Shown: positions 18,520 to 26,659 of the stretch, one piece after another
Layout of the letters: every line of letters begins with the position of its first letter
Numbering within the stretch: position 1 is the stretch's first letter
DNA from: an uncultured Brachyspira sp.
GTDB taxonomy: Bacteria; Spirochaetota; Brachyspiria; Brachyspirales; Brachyspiraceae
NCBI RefSeq assembly: GCF_944393015.1
Contig: NZ_CALXYQ010000009.1
Location: 26,529 to 90,528, forward strand
Length of the DNA stretch: 64,000 nt
Direction of reading: 5' to 3'
Program-made: the position numbers and the translations under genes
The notes under the pieces: generated by a model
Told to the model about the DNA's origin: nothing
What the model saw: only the letters and a program-made list of their open reading frames with translations
The model's database searches: none

Positions 18520-19125
18520 AAAAATCCTACCCTCTATGCTTATTATTTTTATTTGAAATTATGACTTTTTATTTCTTTGATGTTTAAAAGAAATTGTTAA
18601 CGCCCACCCAAGATTTTTTTAAATTTATAATGCATTCACCGCACGCAGAATAAAACTAAATATATAGATTCATTTGAAATTTAAATTTATCATATTGTTA
18701 ATTTTTTTTTTACCGTGCGTTAAATAAATTTTAAATCTAATCAACATTTGGGCGGGTGCTAACAAATCATAATTAAGCTATAAATATAATTAATATTAGA
18801 ATTCAAAATAAAGCAGTAAATTTAGAAGGGCGGGGTATGTAAATAAAGTTTTAAAACTTATTTACATTTGCCCACCCTTTAGACTTATTACTTTAATTTG
18901 CAATTATGATTTTTTATTTCTTTGAAGTATAAACAGAATTTCTAACAACCCACCCAAGTTATATTTAAAATTATAGTGCATTCACCGCACGCAGAGTAAA
19001 GCTATAAATATAGCTTTATTGGCAATTTAAATTTTATTATATTAAGAATTTAGTTTACCGTGCGTTAAATAATTTTTAAATCTAATCAAAACTTGGATGG
19101 GTACTGAAATTTATAATTATGAGTT
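18520..19125. repeat. Two consecutive palindromic G-module units
   Basis: The gap upstream of the TPR gene holds a complete unit: inverted module (CTACCCTC near 18527 to CGCCCACCCAAG near 18600), boxes CACCGCACGCAG (near 18638) and TACCGTGCGTTAAAT (near 18712), then a forward module (TTGGGCGGGTGCTAACAAA near 18748 to AAGGGCGGGG near 18828). A dyad near 18835-18870 leads into a second inverted module, a second box pair (near 18984 and 19060) and a degenerate CTTGGATGGGT. It is the longest array in the window; no gene is visible in it. Confidence 0.8.
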
Positions 19126-19155
19126 TTAAAGTGATAAACGAGCAACAATAATAAA

Positions 19156-19845
19156 TTAAATATACTTGCTTGCTTCTTTGATGCTTAGATTAGCCAAGTT
19201 TTTCTTGTGCCTCTCTATAAAATCACGAACCCAATCAGGATTAGTTTTACTATAATCCCTTAAAGACCAGCCTATTGCTTTGTTTATAAAAAACTCTTTG
19301 TTGTTTAGATTATTTATGATTATTTTTTCTAATAATTCAGTATTCGTTTTATCTTTTCTTAAAAGCTGATGATCTATAGCTATTCGCCTAAGCCAAATAT
19401 TATCAGATAAAGACCATTCTAAAAGTATATTATTGACAGACTCATCTCTTAAAGCAATTGCTCCAATTATCCTGTCCAAACAATCTATGCTATCCCACCA
19501 AGATTTTGTAAAAGCATATTCTTTTAATTTTTCTATATGAGTTTTATTTAAATATTTCTTTTTTGAATTTAAGTAGTCTAAAGCAGAATATTGAAATTCT
19601 CTGTATTTATTCTCATAGCATTTATCTGTAAAATAAAAATCAATAAACTCTTTTTCATTTTTTGGAATAGTTTTAAATACTTTTTTCTGAGCTTCTTTTC
19701 TCTCTTTTGAATGAATACCTAAAAACTCAAAATTGTTTTTCATGTACTTAGCCATTGGTATAGCTTCTTTATCATTTTTTAGAATATCAAATTCTACTGA
19801 AAGATTATTATATAAATTATTAACTTTGTATTTTATATAATCCAT
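19156..19845 (-). CDS. DNA alkylation repair enzyme, AlkD family
   Basis: AlkD-family proteins are HEAT-like-repeat DNA glycosylases that remove alkylated bases such as 3- and 7-methylpurines. The 229-residue sequence has the family signatures SWWDSIDCLDRIIG, SDNIWLRRIAIDHQLL, and EFFINKAIGWSLRDYSKTNP. The family's catalytic-site Trp and Asp (WWDSID) are retained. The first in-frame codon used by a longer reading is TTG at 19854; ATG 19845 with an upstream GGAG is preferred. Its start overlaps the end of the ABC ATPase gene by 26 bases, so it is probably translated from the same mRNA. A broken second copy of its 5' end lies at 25313-25489, on the far side of the toxin/ABC block. Confidence 0.88.
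   Translation of the reverse strand: MDYIKYKVNNLYNNLSVEFDILKNDKEAIPMAKYMKNNFEFLGIHSKERKEAQKKVFKTIPKNEKEFIDFYFTDKCYENKYREFQYSALDYLNSKKKYLNKTHIEKLKEYAFTKSWWDSIDCLDRIIGAIALRDESVNNILLEWSLSDNIWLRRIAIDHQLLRKDKTNTELLEKIIINNLNNKEFFINKAIGWSLRDYSKTNPDWVRDFIERHKKNLANLSIKEASKYI
19697..19743. repeat. 47-bp direct repeat, inner copy within alkD
   Basis: These 47 bases are identical to 25362-25408 and lie in the same orientation. The two copies bound about 5.6 kb containing the toxin/ABC block. Confidence 0.85.
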
Positions 19846-20557
19846 TGCTATCAATTTCTCCGAAACAATTATGACAATTATATTTTCTATTTGAGTTATT
19901 TATAACTCCGTTTGATATTTCTATAACTCTATCTATCATAGGAAATATATGACAATGGCTTACTATTAACATAGAAAGCTTATTAAATCTTTTATGTATT
20001 TTTGTTATTATATTACTAACTAAACATGAATTATTAAAATCTAAATTGTTAATAGGCTCATCTATAATAAATATTTTACTCGTATTTGCTCTTACTATAG
20101 TTGATAATATGGAAACTATCTTTTTTTGCCCTCCGCTTAAATTATTCGGATTTTTATTAATATAATCTTCCAAACCGTATTCTTTAAACATATCAATAAT
20201 TTCGGACTTATTTATATCAGCCTTTGCATATTTAACGCTCATCATTATTTGTTTTAAACATGTATTCTCTGAAAAAGTATCTGCCTGTTTCATATATCCT
20301 ACTACGCTTCTAAAGTATTGTATATCTTTTTCTTTAAGCAAATTCTTATTATCATAAATAATTTCACCCGATATATTGCTTGGATATTCTTTAAAATCAT
20401 GCATAATTGAAGATATTATAGAAGATTTTCCGCTTCCATTATGACCAGAAAGCATTATTAATTCTCCTTCATAAATATCAAAACTTACATCTTTTAATAT
20501 TTGAGATTTTTTATAAAATAAATTTAAATTTTTTATTTCTAAAATTTTATTTTTCAT
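19820..20557 (-). CDS. ABC transporter ATP-binding protein
   Basis: The 245-residue ATPase has Walker A GHNGSGKSS (about 38-46), a Q-loop region (VVGYMKQADT), the ABC signature LSGGQ (about 139-143), Walker B KIFIIDEP and a switch His in VSHCH. It powers the two permeases encoded just upstream (14-base gap to the 20572 gene). The C terminus has a CHNC pair, unusual but not diagnostic. The three genes together form one transporter of the MacB/LolD class by permease type. Its final 26 bases overlap alkD. Confidence 0.93.
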   Translation of the reverse strand: MKNKILEIKNLNLFYKKSQILKDVSFDIYEGELIMLSGHNGSGKSSIISSIMHDFKEYPSNISGEIIYDNKNLLKEKDIQYFRSVVGYMKQADTFSENTCLKQIMMSVKYAKADINKSEIIDMFKEYGLEDYINKNPNNLSGGQKKIVSILSTIVRANTSKIFIIDEPINNLDFNNSCLVSNIITKIHKRFNKLSMLIVSHCHIFPMIDRVIEISNGVINNSNRKYNCHNCFGEIDSNGLYKIQS

Positions 20558-20571
20558 TTATAAATCCTATT

Positions 20572-21519
20572 TTATTTTTTATTTAGAATAATTCCGTAAC
20601 AAAACGATATTATAATAATAGGTATTAATAATATTGGCAATAATATAATTATAGAAAATAGGCTAGCATAGCTATTGAGTATTATATTAGTTAATGACGC
20701 AAATATTAATATTATTGTAATTGATATAAAATAAAAAGCTGCAAAATCTTTTACAATATTAAGTTTTATTATTCTTTTAGAACAACCGTATATTATCATA
20801 TCTTCATATTTAAATTTTCTATAATATCTAAATAAAGATATATAAAGCAAAGAATATGATACAATTAAGAAAACCATTAATACTAATATATATTTAGGAA
20901 AATAATAGTAATTAATATCTTTTATGTATATTTCTTCTATAGGTATTTTATTTAGAATAGTGTCTATATTAGATATTGAAATAATCTTTTGCGTATTTAT
21001 ATTATTTGCATATTCTTTATTAAACCCCATTAAAATAATACCATAATGATTATTTACATCAGTTTTATATATACCGTAAGCATCCTTAAAAATATATTTT
21101 ATTTTATATTCTTCAAACTTACCTGTAGATTCATTATTAAAATATATGGAATTTGCTATTTTTAATTTTAGACTATCAGATAAGTTTTTTGATATTGCAA
21201 CCTCTTTACAAGTCAAAATATCATATTGTCCTTCAACTATATTATTGGTATATATTATGGCCTCATCATTATATTGAGATTGCGTTTCCATTAGAATGAA
21301 TGCAATTATTTTTTCATTATTTACAGCAAAATAAGTTTTATTAGCATAATATAAGTAAGTATTATATTTATACATGCTATCGGATAGAACTATATACAGA
21401 TAATTATTGTTTATACCAAATTCTACCTGTCTGTAACGTTTTTCAATGTATGAAGATATATAGCATGAAAGTACTATAACTATAATAGATAATATTAATA
21501 TAATTTTTTTAATTATCAT
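20572..21519 (-). CDS. ABC transporter permease, FtsX/MacB-like, subunit 2
   Basis: The 315-residue protein has an N-terminal membrane segment (about 5-22), a long extracytoplasmic region (about 25-205) and three membrane segments at the C-terminal end (about 211-230, 255-280 and 285-310). This layout, one plus three segments with a large outside domain, is that of FtsX/MacB-type permeases, which move substrates or transmit force across the membrane instead of forming a classic pore. It starts 2 bases after the paralogous permease gene ends, so the two are translationally close. Sequence is highly diverged; family is called from topology and context. Confidence 0.72.
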   Translation of the reverse strand: MIIKKIILILSIIVIVLSCYISSYIEKRYRQVEFGINNNYLYIVLSDSMYKYNTYLYYANKTYFAVNNEKIIAFILMETQSQYNDEAIIYTNNIVEGQYDILTCKEVAISKNLSDSLKLKIANSIYFNNESTGKFEEYKIKYIFKDAYGIYKTDVNNHYGIILMGFNKEYANNINTQKIISISNIDTILNKIPIEEIYIKDINYYYFPKYILVLMVFLIVSYSLLYISLFRYYRKFKYEDMIIYGCSKRIIKLNIVKDFAAFYFISITIILIFASLTNIILNSYASLFSIIILLPILLIPIIIISFCYGIILNKK

Positions 21520-21521
21520 TC

Positions 21522-22673
21522 TTATCTTTTCTTATTTTTTATTTTTACAATTTTCAATATTTTAGATATGCTTTTAGTATTAGATATATAAGATATAATA
21601 ATAGCGAATATACTTGCTATTCCAGTAATATGAGATTCTATAAAAATATTATCTTTAGCAACATAATACGCCGTATTATTAGACAATATATTTCCGCATA
21701 CTGCACTTATTATTATAGATACTATAAAAGTTAATAAAAATATCTTGGTATAAAAACTTTTTACCTCTCTTATATCTGCTCCTTTCATCAATATATCTTC
21801 TATATTATTTTTATTTTTTAAGAACAAGAAATTATTCAAAAGCACAAATGCCAAAAATAATATAACTGTTCCAAAAGAGCATCTAACAAAAACAGACAAA
21901 TAATTGCTTTCAAGCATATTAATATCGTTTCTAGCTTTTATATTAAAATCTGTAATCTCATTATTATAATCCCATGACATTATAGCATTACTATGTATAT
22001 TATACGCTTCATCTGTTTGGAATTCGCTTCTGTCTCTTAATCTACCCAAAGATTTATAATTTTTCAAATAATTTTCACATGCCGCTATATCTTTAGCCTT
22101 AATAAAAGCTCCGGAATAAGGTATATATCTATTTCCTACATAGCTAGGATTCCATATACATCCTGAAACGCCATCTGAATATATTAAATTTTCTTTATAT
22201 ATTCCTCCTATAGAAAGTTCTATTTTTTTACCGTTAATATTTATATCAGCCAATCCGTTAATATCCATACTTAAATCCCTAGCTAAATAATAATCGGCAA
22301 ATATAGCATTTTGAGATTCGATTCCTTTATATATTTCCATATTATCGCTAAAAATATATTTCAAATCTTCCATATTTTCAAAAAATAGTATATTTGAATC
22401 TCTTTTATTTCCTGAATAATTAACATCCAATCCCACATAATAGTAAGGTATAACTTTTTCTATAAAATTTAATCTTCTAAACTCATTAATTTGATCTCTT
22501 GACGGGCTTGGAATATTAAAATCCAATTGAAAATTATCATAAAAACTTGAATATGCATATTGCTCAGATTTATAATCTATATAAGGCGACACAAATACAA
22601 AAGAAATAAGCAAGTTCATAATTATAATTATAATAGTCCAAGCCAGTATATTGTTTATAATTTTTTCTTTCAT
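21522..22673 (-). CDS. ABC transporter permease, FtsX/MacB-like, subunit 1
   Basis: The 383-residue protein has one N-terminal membrane segment (about 8-28), an extracytoplasmic domain (about 30-255) and C-terminal segments near 262-282, 310-332 and 348-366. The RNDINMLESN... then hydrophobic pattern and ILMKGADIREVKSFYTKIFL, a cytoplasmic coupling-type loop with GA..R.V, match FtsX-domain permeases. It pairs with the 20572 product. GAAGAAGA-type sequence precedes ATG. With no outer-membrane or adaptor gene beside it, the exported substrate is unknown; the toxin or secreted protein upstream are candidates. Confidence 0.78.
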   Translation of the reverse strand: MKEKIINNILAWTIIIIIMNLLISFVFVSPYIDYKSEQYAYSSFYDNFQLDFNIPSPSRDQINEFRRLNFIEKVIPYYYVGLDVNYSGNKRDSNILFFENMEDLKYIFSDNMEIYKGIESQNAIFADYYLARDLSMDINGLADININGKKIELSIGGIYKENLIYSDGVSGCIWNPSYVGNRYIPYSGAFIKAKDIAACENYLKNYKSLGRLRDRSEFQTDEAYNIHSNAIMSWDYNNEITDFNIKARNDINMLESNYLSVFVRCSFGTVILFLAFVLLNNFLFLKNKNNIEDILMKGADIREVKSFYTKIFLLTFIVSIIISAVCGNILSNNTAYYVAKDNIFIESHITGIASIFAIIISYISNTKSISKILKIVKIKNKKR

Positions 22674-22693
22674 CTTCTTCCTCTTAATAAAAA

Positions 22694-23239
22694 TTATTCA
22701 ACAAATTTTAAAGTTATTCTTTTATCATGTACATCAGATACATTATCATCAAATATTAAATCCATATGTATATATCCTTCTTCAATAGGTTTAAATTCAA
22801 TATTGAATTCATTTGTAACTGGTTTTTTTATAGAATGTGGTACACTAATAATTAATTGGCATTTTAATGCATTATTTATATTATCCACCACTGATGGAAT
22901 TGCATTACCATCAAGATATTTTGCCTCTACTATAGTTGATTTTGGTATTATTAATTCAGCTCTTATAGACCTATCTGCCCTTTCTCCGCTGAGAAATGGA
23001 ATATGCTGATACCATCTTTTTTTCCAATCTACTGTCACATATAATTTCAGATACACGCTTTTTCCAACTTTATATTCTTTTGTACTATCCCCATGACTTT
23101 TACCACCATCTTCGCTAAATAAAAATCTACACTCGGGCAAAATATATTTTTGATTTTTAATATCATCTTTTTGAGCTCCTTGTATATAGAATGAACATAA
23201 AGATAAAATAAGCAAAGATAATAAAATTTTATTTTTCAT
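22694..23239 (-). CDS. Hypothetical secreted protein in the toxin/ABC block
   Basis: The 181-residue protein has a signal peptide (MKNKILLSLLILSLCSFYIQ, cleavage near GA-Q). The mature part has an LFSEDGGKSHGD stretch and alternating beta-type sequence (SVYLKLYVTVDWKKRW, RAELIIPKSTIVEAKY, EFNIEFKPIEEGYIHMDLIF), suggesting an immunoglobulin-like beta sandwich. It lies 20 bases upstream of the permease gene and 29 bases downstream of the immunity candidate. It might be a substrate-binding or adaptor partner of the transporter. No family recognised. Confidence 0.68.
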   Translation of the reverse strand: MKNKILLSLLILSLCSFYIQGAQKDDIKNQKYILPECRFLFSEDGGKSHGDSTKEYKVGKSVYLKLYVTVDWKKRWYQHIPFLSGERADRSIRAELIIPKSTIVEAKYLDGNAIPSVVDNINNALKCQLIISVPHSIKKPVTNEFNIEFKPIEEGYIHMDLIFDDNVSDVHDKRITLKFVE

Positions 23240-23268
23240 ATTATTTATCCTCCAAATATTTATTTTAA

Positions 23269-24039
23269 TTATCCTGATATATAAACTTCTTTAAAATTAT
23301 AATTGTTATCAGCATTAATTGTTATTAGATGACCACCAAATATTTCTCCATCATCAAAACAAAATTCAATATAATCTTTATATATATTTATTGATTCTAG
23401 TATTATTTTACTAATGAAATCTTTTTTAGTAATAAAATTTTTATACTCTTCCATTATGATATTAGAGTATATATACTCCTTTAATTTTTTGTCTAAATAT
23501 TTTTTATCTTGTATGATTTTTTTTAAAGAGTCCGTAAAATATTTATTATATTTTACGTCTAGGTTATCAAAATATATTTTAATTTCATTACCTATCCAAT
23601 TAATTTTATTTTCAAACATACCTATAGTTTCATTAAGTTTGAACGTACCTAAAATATTATCATTATAAAATTGAAATCTATTATAATTTTCCAATATAGA
23701 CGAAAGACTTTTATCATTGTAATTGTTTGATATTAGTTTTATAAATAAAAAACAATTATCATCAAACTTACTATGTCTTACTTTTAATTTTACTATGCTA
23801 TTATCTTTTATATTATAATCATAATATTTTGTATTCTTATCTTTTTTAGATATAGTTATATTTCCTTCTTTTATTATTGAATTTGATAAATCTTTATAGG
23901 CTATTGATTTAATATCAATAGTATAATAATTTTCATTTTCAAATTTTATACTGCTAACACAATTATTAGATAAAACAAATACAAATTCTTTAGTCTCTTT
24001 ATAAAAATTTTGCTCAAATTCTTTTACTTCTTTTTTCAT
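23269..24039 (-). CDS. Candidate immunity protein (DUF2262-like end)
   Basis: The 256-residue protein has no signal peptide, so it is probably cytosolic. It starts MKKEVKEFEQNFYKETKEFV and is mostly charged. The C-terminal segment SINIYKDYIEFCFDDGEIFGGHLITI resembles the end of DUF2262-type proteins (FDDGxxFxGH), found as immunity-like proteins. It begins 36 bases after the toxin candidate's stop codon, the classic toxin-then-immunity order. The function is inferred from position; the domain match is tentative. Confidence 0.5.
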   Translation of the reverse strand: MKKEVKEFEQNFYKETKEFVFVLSNNCVSSIKFENENYYTIDIKSIAYKDLSNSIIKEGNITISKKDKNTKYYDYNIKDNSIVKLKVRHSKFDDNCFLFIKLISNNYNDKSLSSILENYNRFQFYNDNILGTFKLNETIGMFENKINWIGNEIKIYFDNLDVKYNKYFTDSLKKIIQDKKYLDKKLKEYIYSNIIMEEYKNFITKKDFISKIILESINIYKDYIEFCFDDGEIFGGHLITINADNNYNFKEVYISG

Positions 24040-24075
24040 ATTTTCAACTTAAATTATTAAAATAATATTTTTTAA

Positions 24076-25065
24076 TTATAATCTTTGCCATATGCTAAAT
24101 CCACCTGTATGACCTGTTTGACTATGTATTACATCTTCAACTAATTGCATAACCCCTTTTTCCTCATTGTGATGCCAAGTTAATCCTGATATTTTAGGTC
24201 TACCATTCATTATATCTATCAACTGATCTTTTGAAAATTTACCTTCTAACTTTGTATTTCTTTTTATTTGTTCTCTTAAAATATCAGTAGCTTTTTTAAA
24301 GTGAATATCTCTATTGGAAATAGATGCTATATTCATTGGTAATTTTACTTGAACTTTGTAAGGAAATTTAGCAACAACTATCTTGAACCAGTTTCCGTAT
24401 TTATCTTTTACATATTTAGTTATAAAAGGGATTCCAGTTTTTGGATGCAACTTTCCAGCTAAAGACATATTATCTGTTTTAATAAAAGGTACATTTTTAA
24501 AATCTGTATAGCCTTTAATTGAACCTCCAACAGCACCAATAATGGCTCCCCACATAAAGCCGTCCGCAGAACCTTTTATTGCATATTCTTTTGCAGAGTT
24601 AACGCTTCCTTCTTTTTTTAAAATTTGTATTCCAGATTCTACAGCTCCACCCATAGCCATTCCAGATAAAGCACCTGCAACACTTCCTTTAAATGAAGTT
24701 ATAAAAACACAATGCAATGGTGTATTAATAGAAACAACAGATAGTATTGCTGTTATAACTATAATACTTGAACCTATTGCATATTTTGATGCTATAGAAC
24801 CCCAGTCTATATTAGTTCCTAAAATTGGCGATATAAAATTATTGTTTTTTAAATCGTATACAGTACCATATTCAAAAATCTTGTCTTCTATGACAGCATC
24901 TTTATATATAGTCTCTTCAAAAATTGTCATTTCATGAATAATCTCTTCATAGATTTTCTCTTCTTGAATAATCTCTTCATAAATTGTTTCAGAAAACCCT
25001 ATGTTTGTTTTATATGGTAAGAGCAAAGCCGCTATCGTTATAATAAAAACTATTTTTTTAAACAT
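24076..25065 (-). CDS. Secreted HNH nuclease toxin candidate (WHH-type C-terminal domain)
   Basis: The 329-residue protein has a signal peptide (about 1-25), a Glu-rich pseudo-repeat (IYEEIIQEEKIYEEIIHE, about 28-66), a membrane-active hydrophobic region (about 95-125) with glycine-zipper stretches (GSVAGALSGMAMGGAV, FMWGAIIGAVGGSI, to about 185), then HPKTGIPF and a C-terminal nuclease domain. The end has GLTWHH (His298-His299), MQLVEDVIH (His314) and GHTGG (His319), the pattern of the HNH/Endo VII WHH-type nuclease toxins found at the C termini of polymorphic toxins. It has an AAGGAG site and its own promoter at 25236-25263. The immunity candidate follows 36 bases downstream. It is shorter than typical contact-dependent toxins and has no recognised trafficking repeats. 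Confidence 0.75.
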   Translation of the reverse strand: MFKKIVFIITIAALLLPYKTNIGFSETIYEEIIQEEKIYEEIIHEMTIFEETIYKDAVIEDKIFEYGTVYDLKNNNFISPILGTNIDWGSIASKYAIGSSIIVITAILSVVSINTPLHCVFITSFKGSVAGALSGMAMGGAVESGIQILKKEGSVNSAKEYAIKGSADGFMWGAIIGAVGGSIKGYTDFKNVPFIKTDNMSLAGKLHPKTGIPFITKYVKDKYGNWFKIVVAKFPYKVQVKLPMNIASISNRDIHFKKATDILREQIKRNTKLEGKFSKDQLIDIMNGRPKISGLTWHHNEEKGVMQLVEDVIHSQTGHTGGFSIWQRL

Positions 25066-25089
25066 TAATATGAATACTCCTTAAATAAA

Positions 25090-25105
25090 AACGTTATTAA
25101 ACGTT
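25090..25105. promoter_or_regulatory. Paired AACGTT sites upstream of the toxin gene
   Basis: Two AACGTT palindromes 4 bases apart lie 25-40 bases before the toxin start codon, within the mRNA leader. They could be an operator; the evidence is only the repeat. Confidence 0.3.
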
Positions 25106-25235
25106 AACATCATAAACCCTTATTATTAAGATGAACTTAAATGCAATGCAAAAAGAAACTGCATAAAATATATAATATATTTTTTTACGACTGTAGACTG
25201 TATTTAACAAAATTAATTTTTATGCTCATGCAATT

Positions 25236-25263
25236 ATTATAACATGTACTATGATTATGTCAA
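25236..25263 (-). promoter_or_regulatory. Sigma70 promoter of the toxin/ABC operon
   Basis: On the minus strand TTGACA (25263-25258) and TATAAT (25241-25236) are 16 bases apart, both perfect consensus. Transcription would start near 25229, giving a leader of about 165 bases. No other strong promoter or terminator is seen between this point and alkD, so all seven genes may be one operon. Confidence 0.8.
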
Positions 25264-25312
25264 TGAAAATTATGAAATATTTTGCAATGTAGTATGGTTT
25301 TTTGTATATTTT

Positions 25313-25489
25313 TTATATATAAAAATAATACTTACAATATGTTTTAAATATTTTCTGCCAATTTCTCTCTTTTGAATGAATACCTAAAAACTCAAAATTG
25401 TTTTTCATATATTTAGCCATGAAAATAGCTTCTTTTTCATTTTTTAATTTTTCAAATTCTCTTGAAAGAATATTATATAAATCACTCAT
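25313..25489 (-). pseudogene. Broken 5' end of a second alkD gene
   Basis: The reading frame encodes MSDLYNILSREFEKLKNEKE followed by AIFMAKYMKNNFEFLGIHSK, strongly similar to residues about 13-55 of the intact AlkD. After the 47-bp identical stretch the frame loses similarity (ERNWQKIFKT) and stops after 58 codons. It starts 18 bases after the dehydrogenase gene ends. The likely history is an older dehydrogenase-alkD pair into which the toxin/ABC block entered, bringing a new alkD 5' part. Confidence 0.85.
25362..25408. repeat. 47-bp direct repeat, outer copy in the alkD remnant
   Basis: Identical and in the same orientation to 19697-19743. Recombination between them would remove the toxin/ABC block and fuse the remnant's start to the remaining alkD. 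Confidence 0.85.
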
Positions 25490-25506
25490 TTAATAAAGCC
25501 TAAAAT

Positions 25507-26511
25507 TTATTTATCGAAAATATATTTATAAACATGTTCAGATAAAGGTATTCCATTTTTTAAATAGTTGGCAGAACAAGCCTCTTTTCTCTCACCTGGT
25601 ATAGATATAGTTTCTCCTTCTTTTAAAGCAGGCTCTTTTCTTATATCATCAATAAACGACTGCACAGTATTTAAATAAGTATCTAAATCATTATAAACAG
25701 CAGGATCAACAACGAGTATAAATGTAGAAAGATTTCTTTTTTTATCCATATCGCCATACATTTTCACTAAATTATTGCAATATGCCTGTCCTATTAAAAG
25801 CCCCGTAAATGCCTCAACCATAGTCATTATTAAATATCCCTTAACTCCTCCGAAAGGCACAACATATTTTATCTCATTAGGATTTGAACTAGGATTACCA
25901 TTCTCATCAACACCCCAATGCATAGGCACTGTTTCATTATTTTCACGAGCAGTGAATATGCGTCCAAGTGATACCTCGCTTGTTGCCATATCTCCAAGTA
26001 TAAAATCTTTTTTTGCAGGAAATCCATAACTTATAGGATTAGTTCCGAAAAATGGTCTCTTTCCGCCAAAAGGTATAACACAAGGATCAGTATTAACCAT
26101 TATTAAAGAAACCTTATTTTGATGTATAGCCATTTTATTATAATAGCCTAAAGCACCTGCATGACTATTATTTTTTATTCCTATTAAAGCAATACCCTGT
26201 TTTTCAACTGTTTCTAAAGCCCATTCCATAGCATACTGCGTTGCAACATGTCCGAATCCGCCGTCAGCATCCATTAATGCAAAAGAAGGTCTTTTTTCTT
26301 CTATATTGAATTTTGAATTTAAATTTATTCCGCCCGCTTTTATTCTTTCTATATAATGTTCAACTCTTAAAACTCCATGAGAATGTATACCGCTTAGATC
26401 AGCGTAAATTAATAAATCTGTTACTATAGCAGCCTGTTCATTTGATACGCCTGCTGCTTTGAATTTATCATATACTTTTTGCATTAAATCATTTACTTTC
26501 ACTATAACCAT
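25507..26511 (-). CDS. Ldh-family NAD(P)-dependent malate/L-lactate-type dehydrogenase
   Basis: The 334-residue protein belongs to the type-2 malate/L-lactate dehydrogenase family, which also includes ureidoglycolate and sulfolactate dehydrogenases. Seen motifs are the ADLSGIHSHGVLRVEHYIER block with the conserved HSHG, GIALIGIKNNSHAGALGYY, FGTNPISYGFPAKKD, and VPFGGVKGYLIMTMVEAFTG. These enzymes oxidise 2-hydroxyacids in the cytosol. The exact substrate cannot be told. Length is normal. The alkD remnant follows at once, suggesting a former two-gene unit. The start MVIVKVNDLM has no strong ribosome site. Confidence 0.88.
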   Translation of the reverse strand: MVIVKVNDLMQKVYDKFKAAGVSNEQAAIVTDLLIYADLSGIHSHGVLRVEHYIERIKAGGINLNSKFNIEEKRPSFALMDADGGFGHVATQYAMEWALETVEKQGIALIGIKNNSHAGALGYYNKMAIHQNKVSLIMVNTDPCVIPFGGKRPFFGTNPISYGFPAKKDFILGDMATSEVSLGRIFTARENNETVPMHWGVDENGNPSSNPNEIKYVVPFGGVKGYLIMTMVEAFTGLLIGQAYCNNLVKMYGDMDKKRNLSTFILVVDPAVYNDLDTYLNTVQSFIDDIRKEPALKEGETISIPGERKEACSANYLKNGIPLSEHVYKYIFDK

Positions 26512-26603
26512 TATACAAATACCTTCTGTAATTTAGCAAACATATTATAGTTTACATAATTACAGAAGTAATGTCAATAATTAAAATATTAAATTTAAAA
26601 AAA

Positions 26604-26633
26604 GAACAAGGGATTTTTATGTATCCCTTGTTC
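26604..26633 (-). terminator. Intrinsic terminator after the PepSY-like gene
   Basis: GAACAAGGGAT / ATCCCTTGTTC perfect 11-bp stem; on the minus strand it is followed by a T run. It lies between the PepSY-like gene and the dehydrogenase gene. Confidence 0.9.
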
Positions 26634-26659
26634 GAGTTTTATATTAAAGTTTATTTATA

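Noticed and set aside
25313..25489. Functional small gene of 58 codons
   Set aside because: Its similarity to AlkD stops abruptly mid-domain, so it is a broken copy and not an independent gene.
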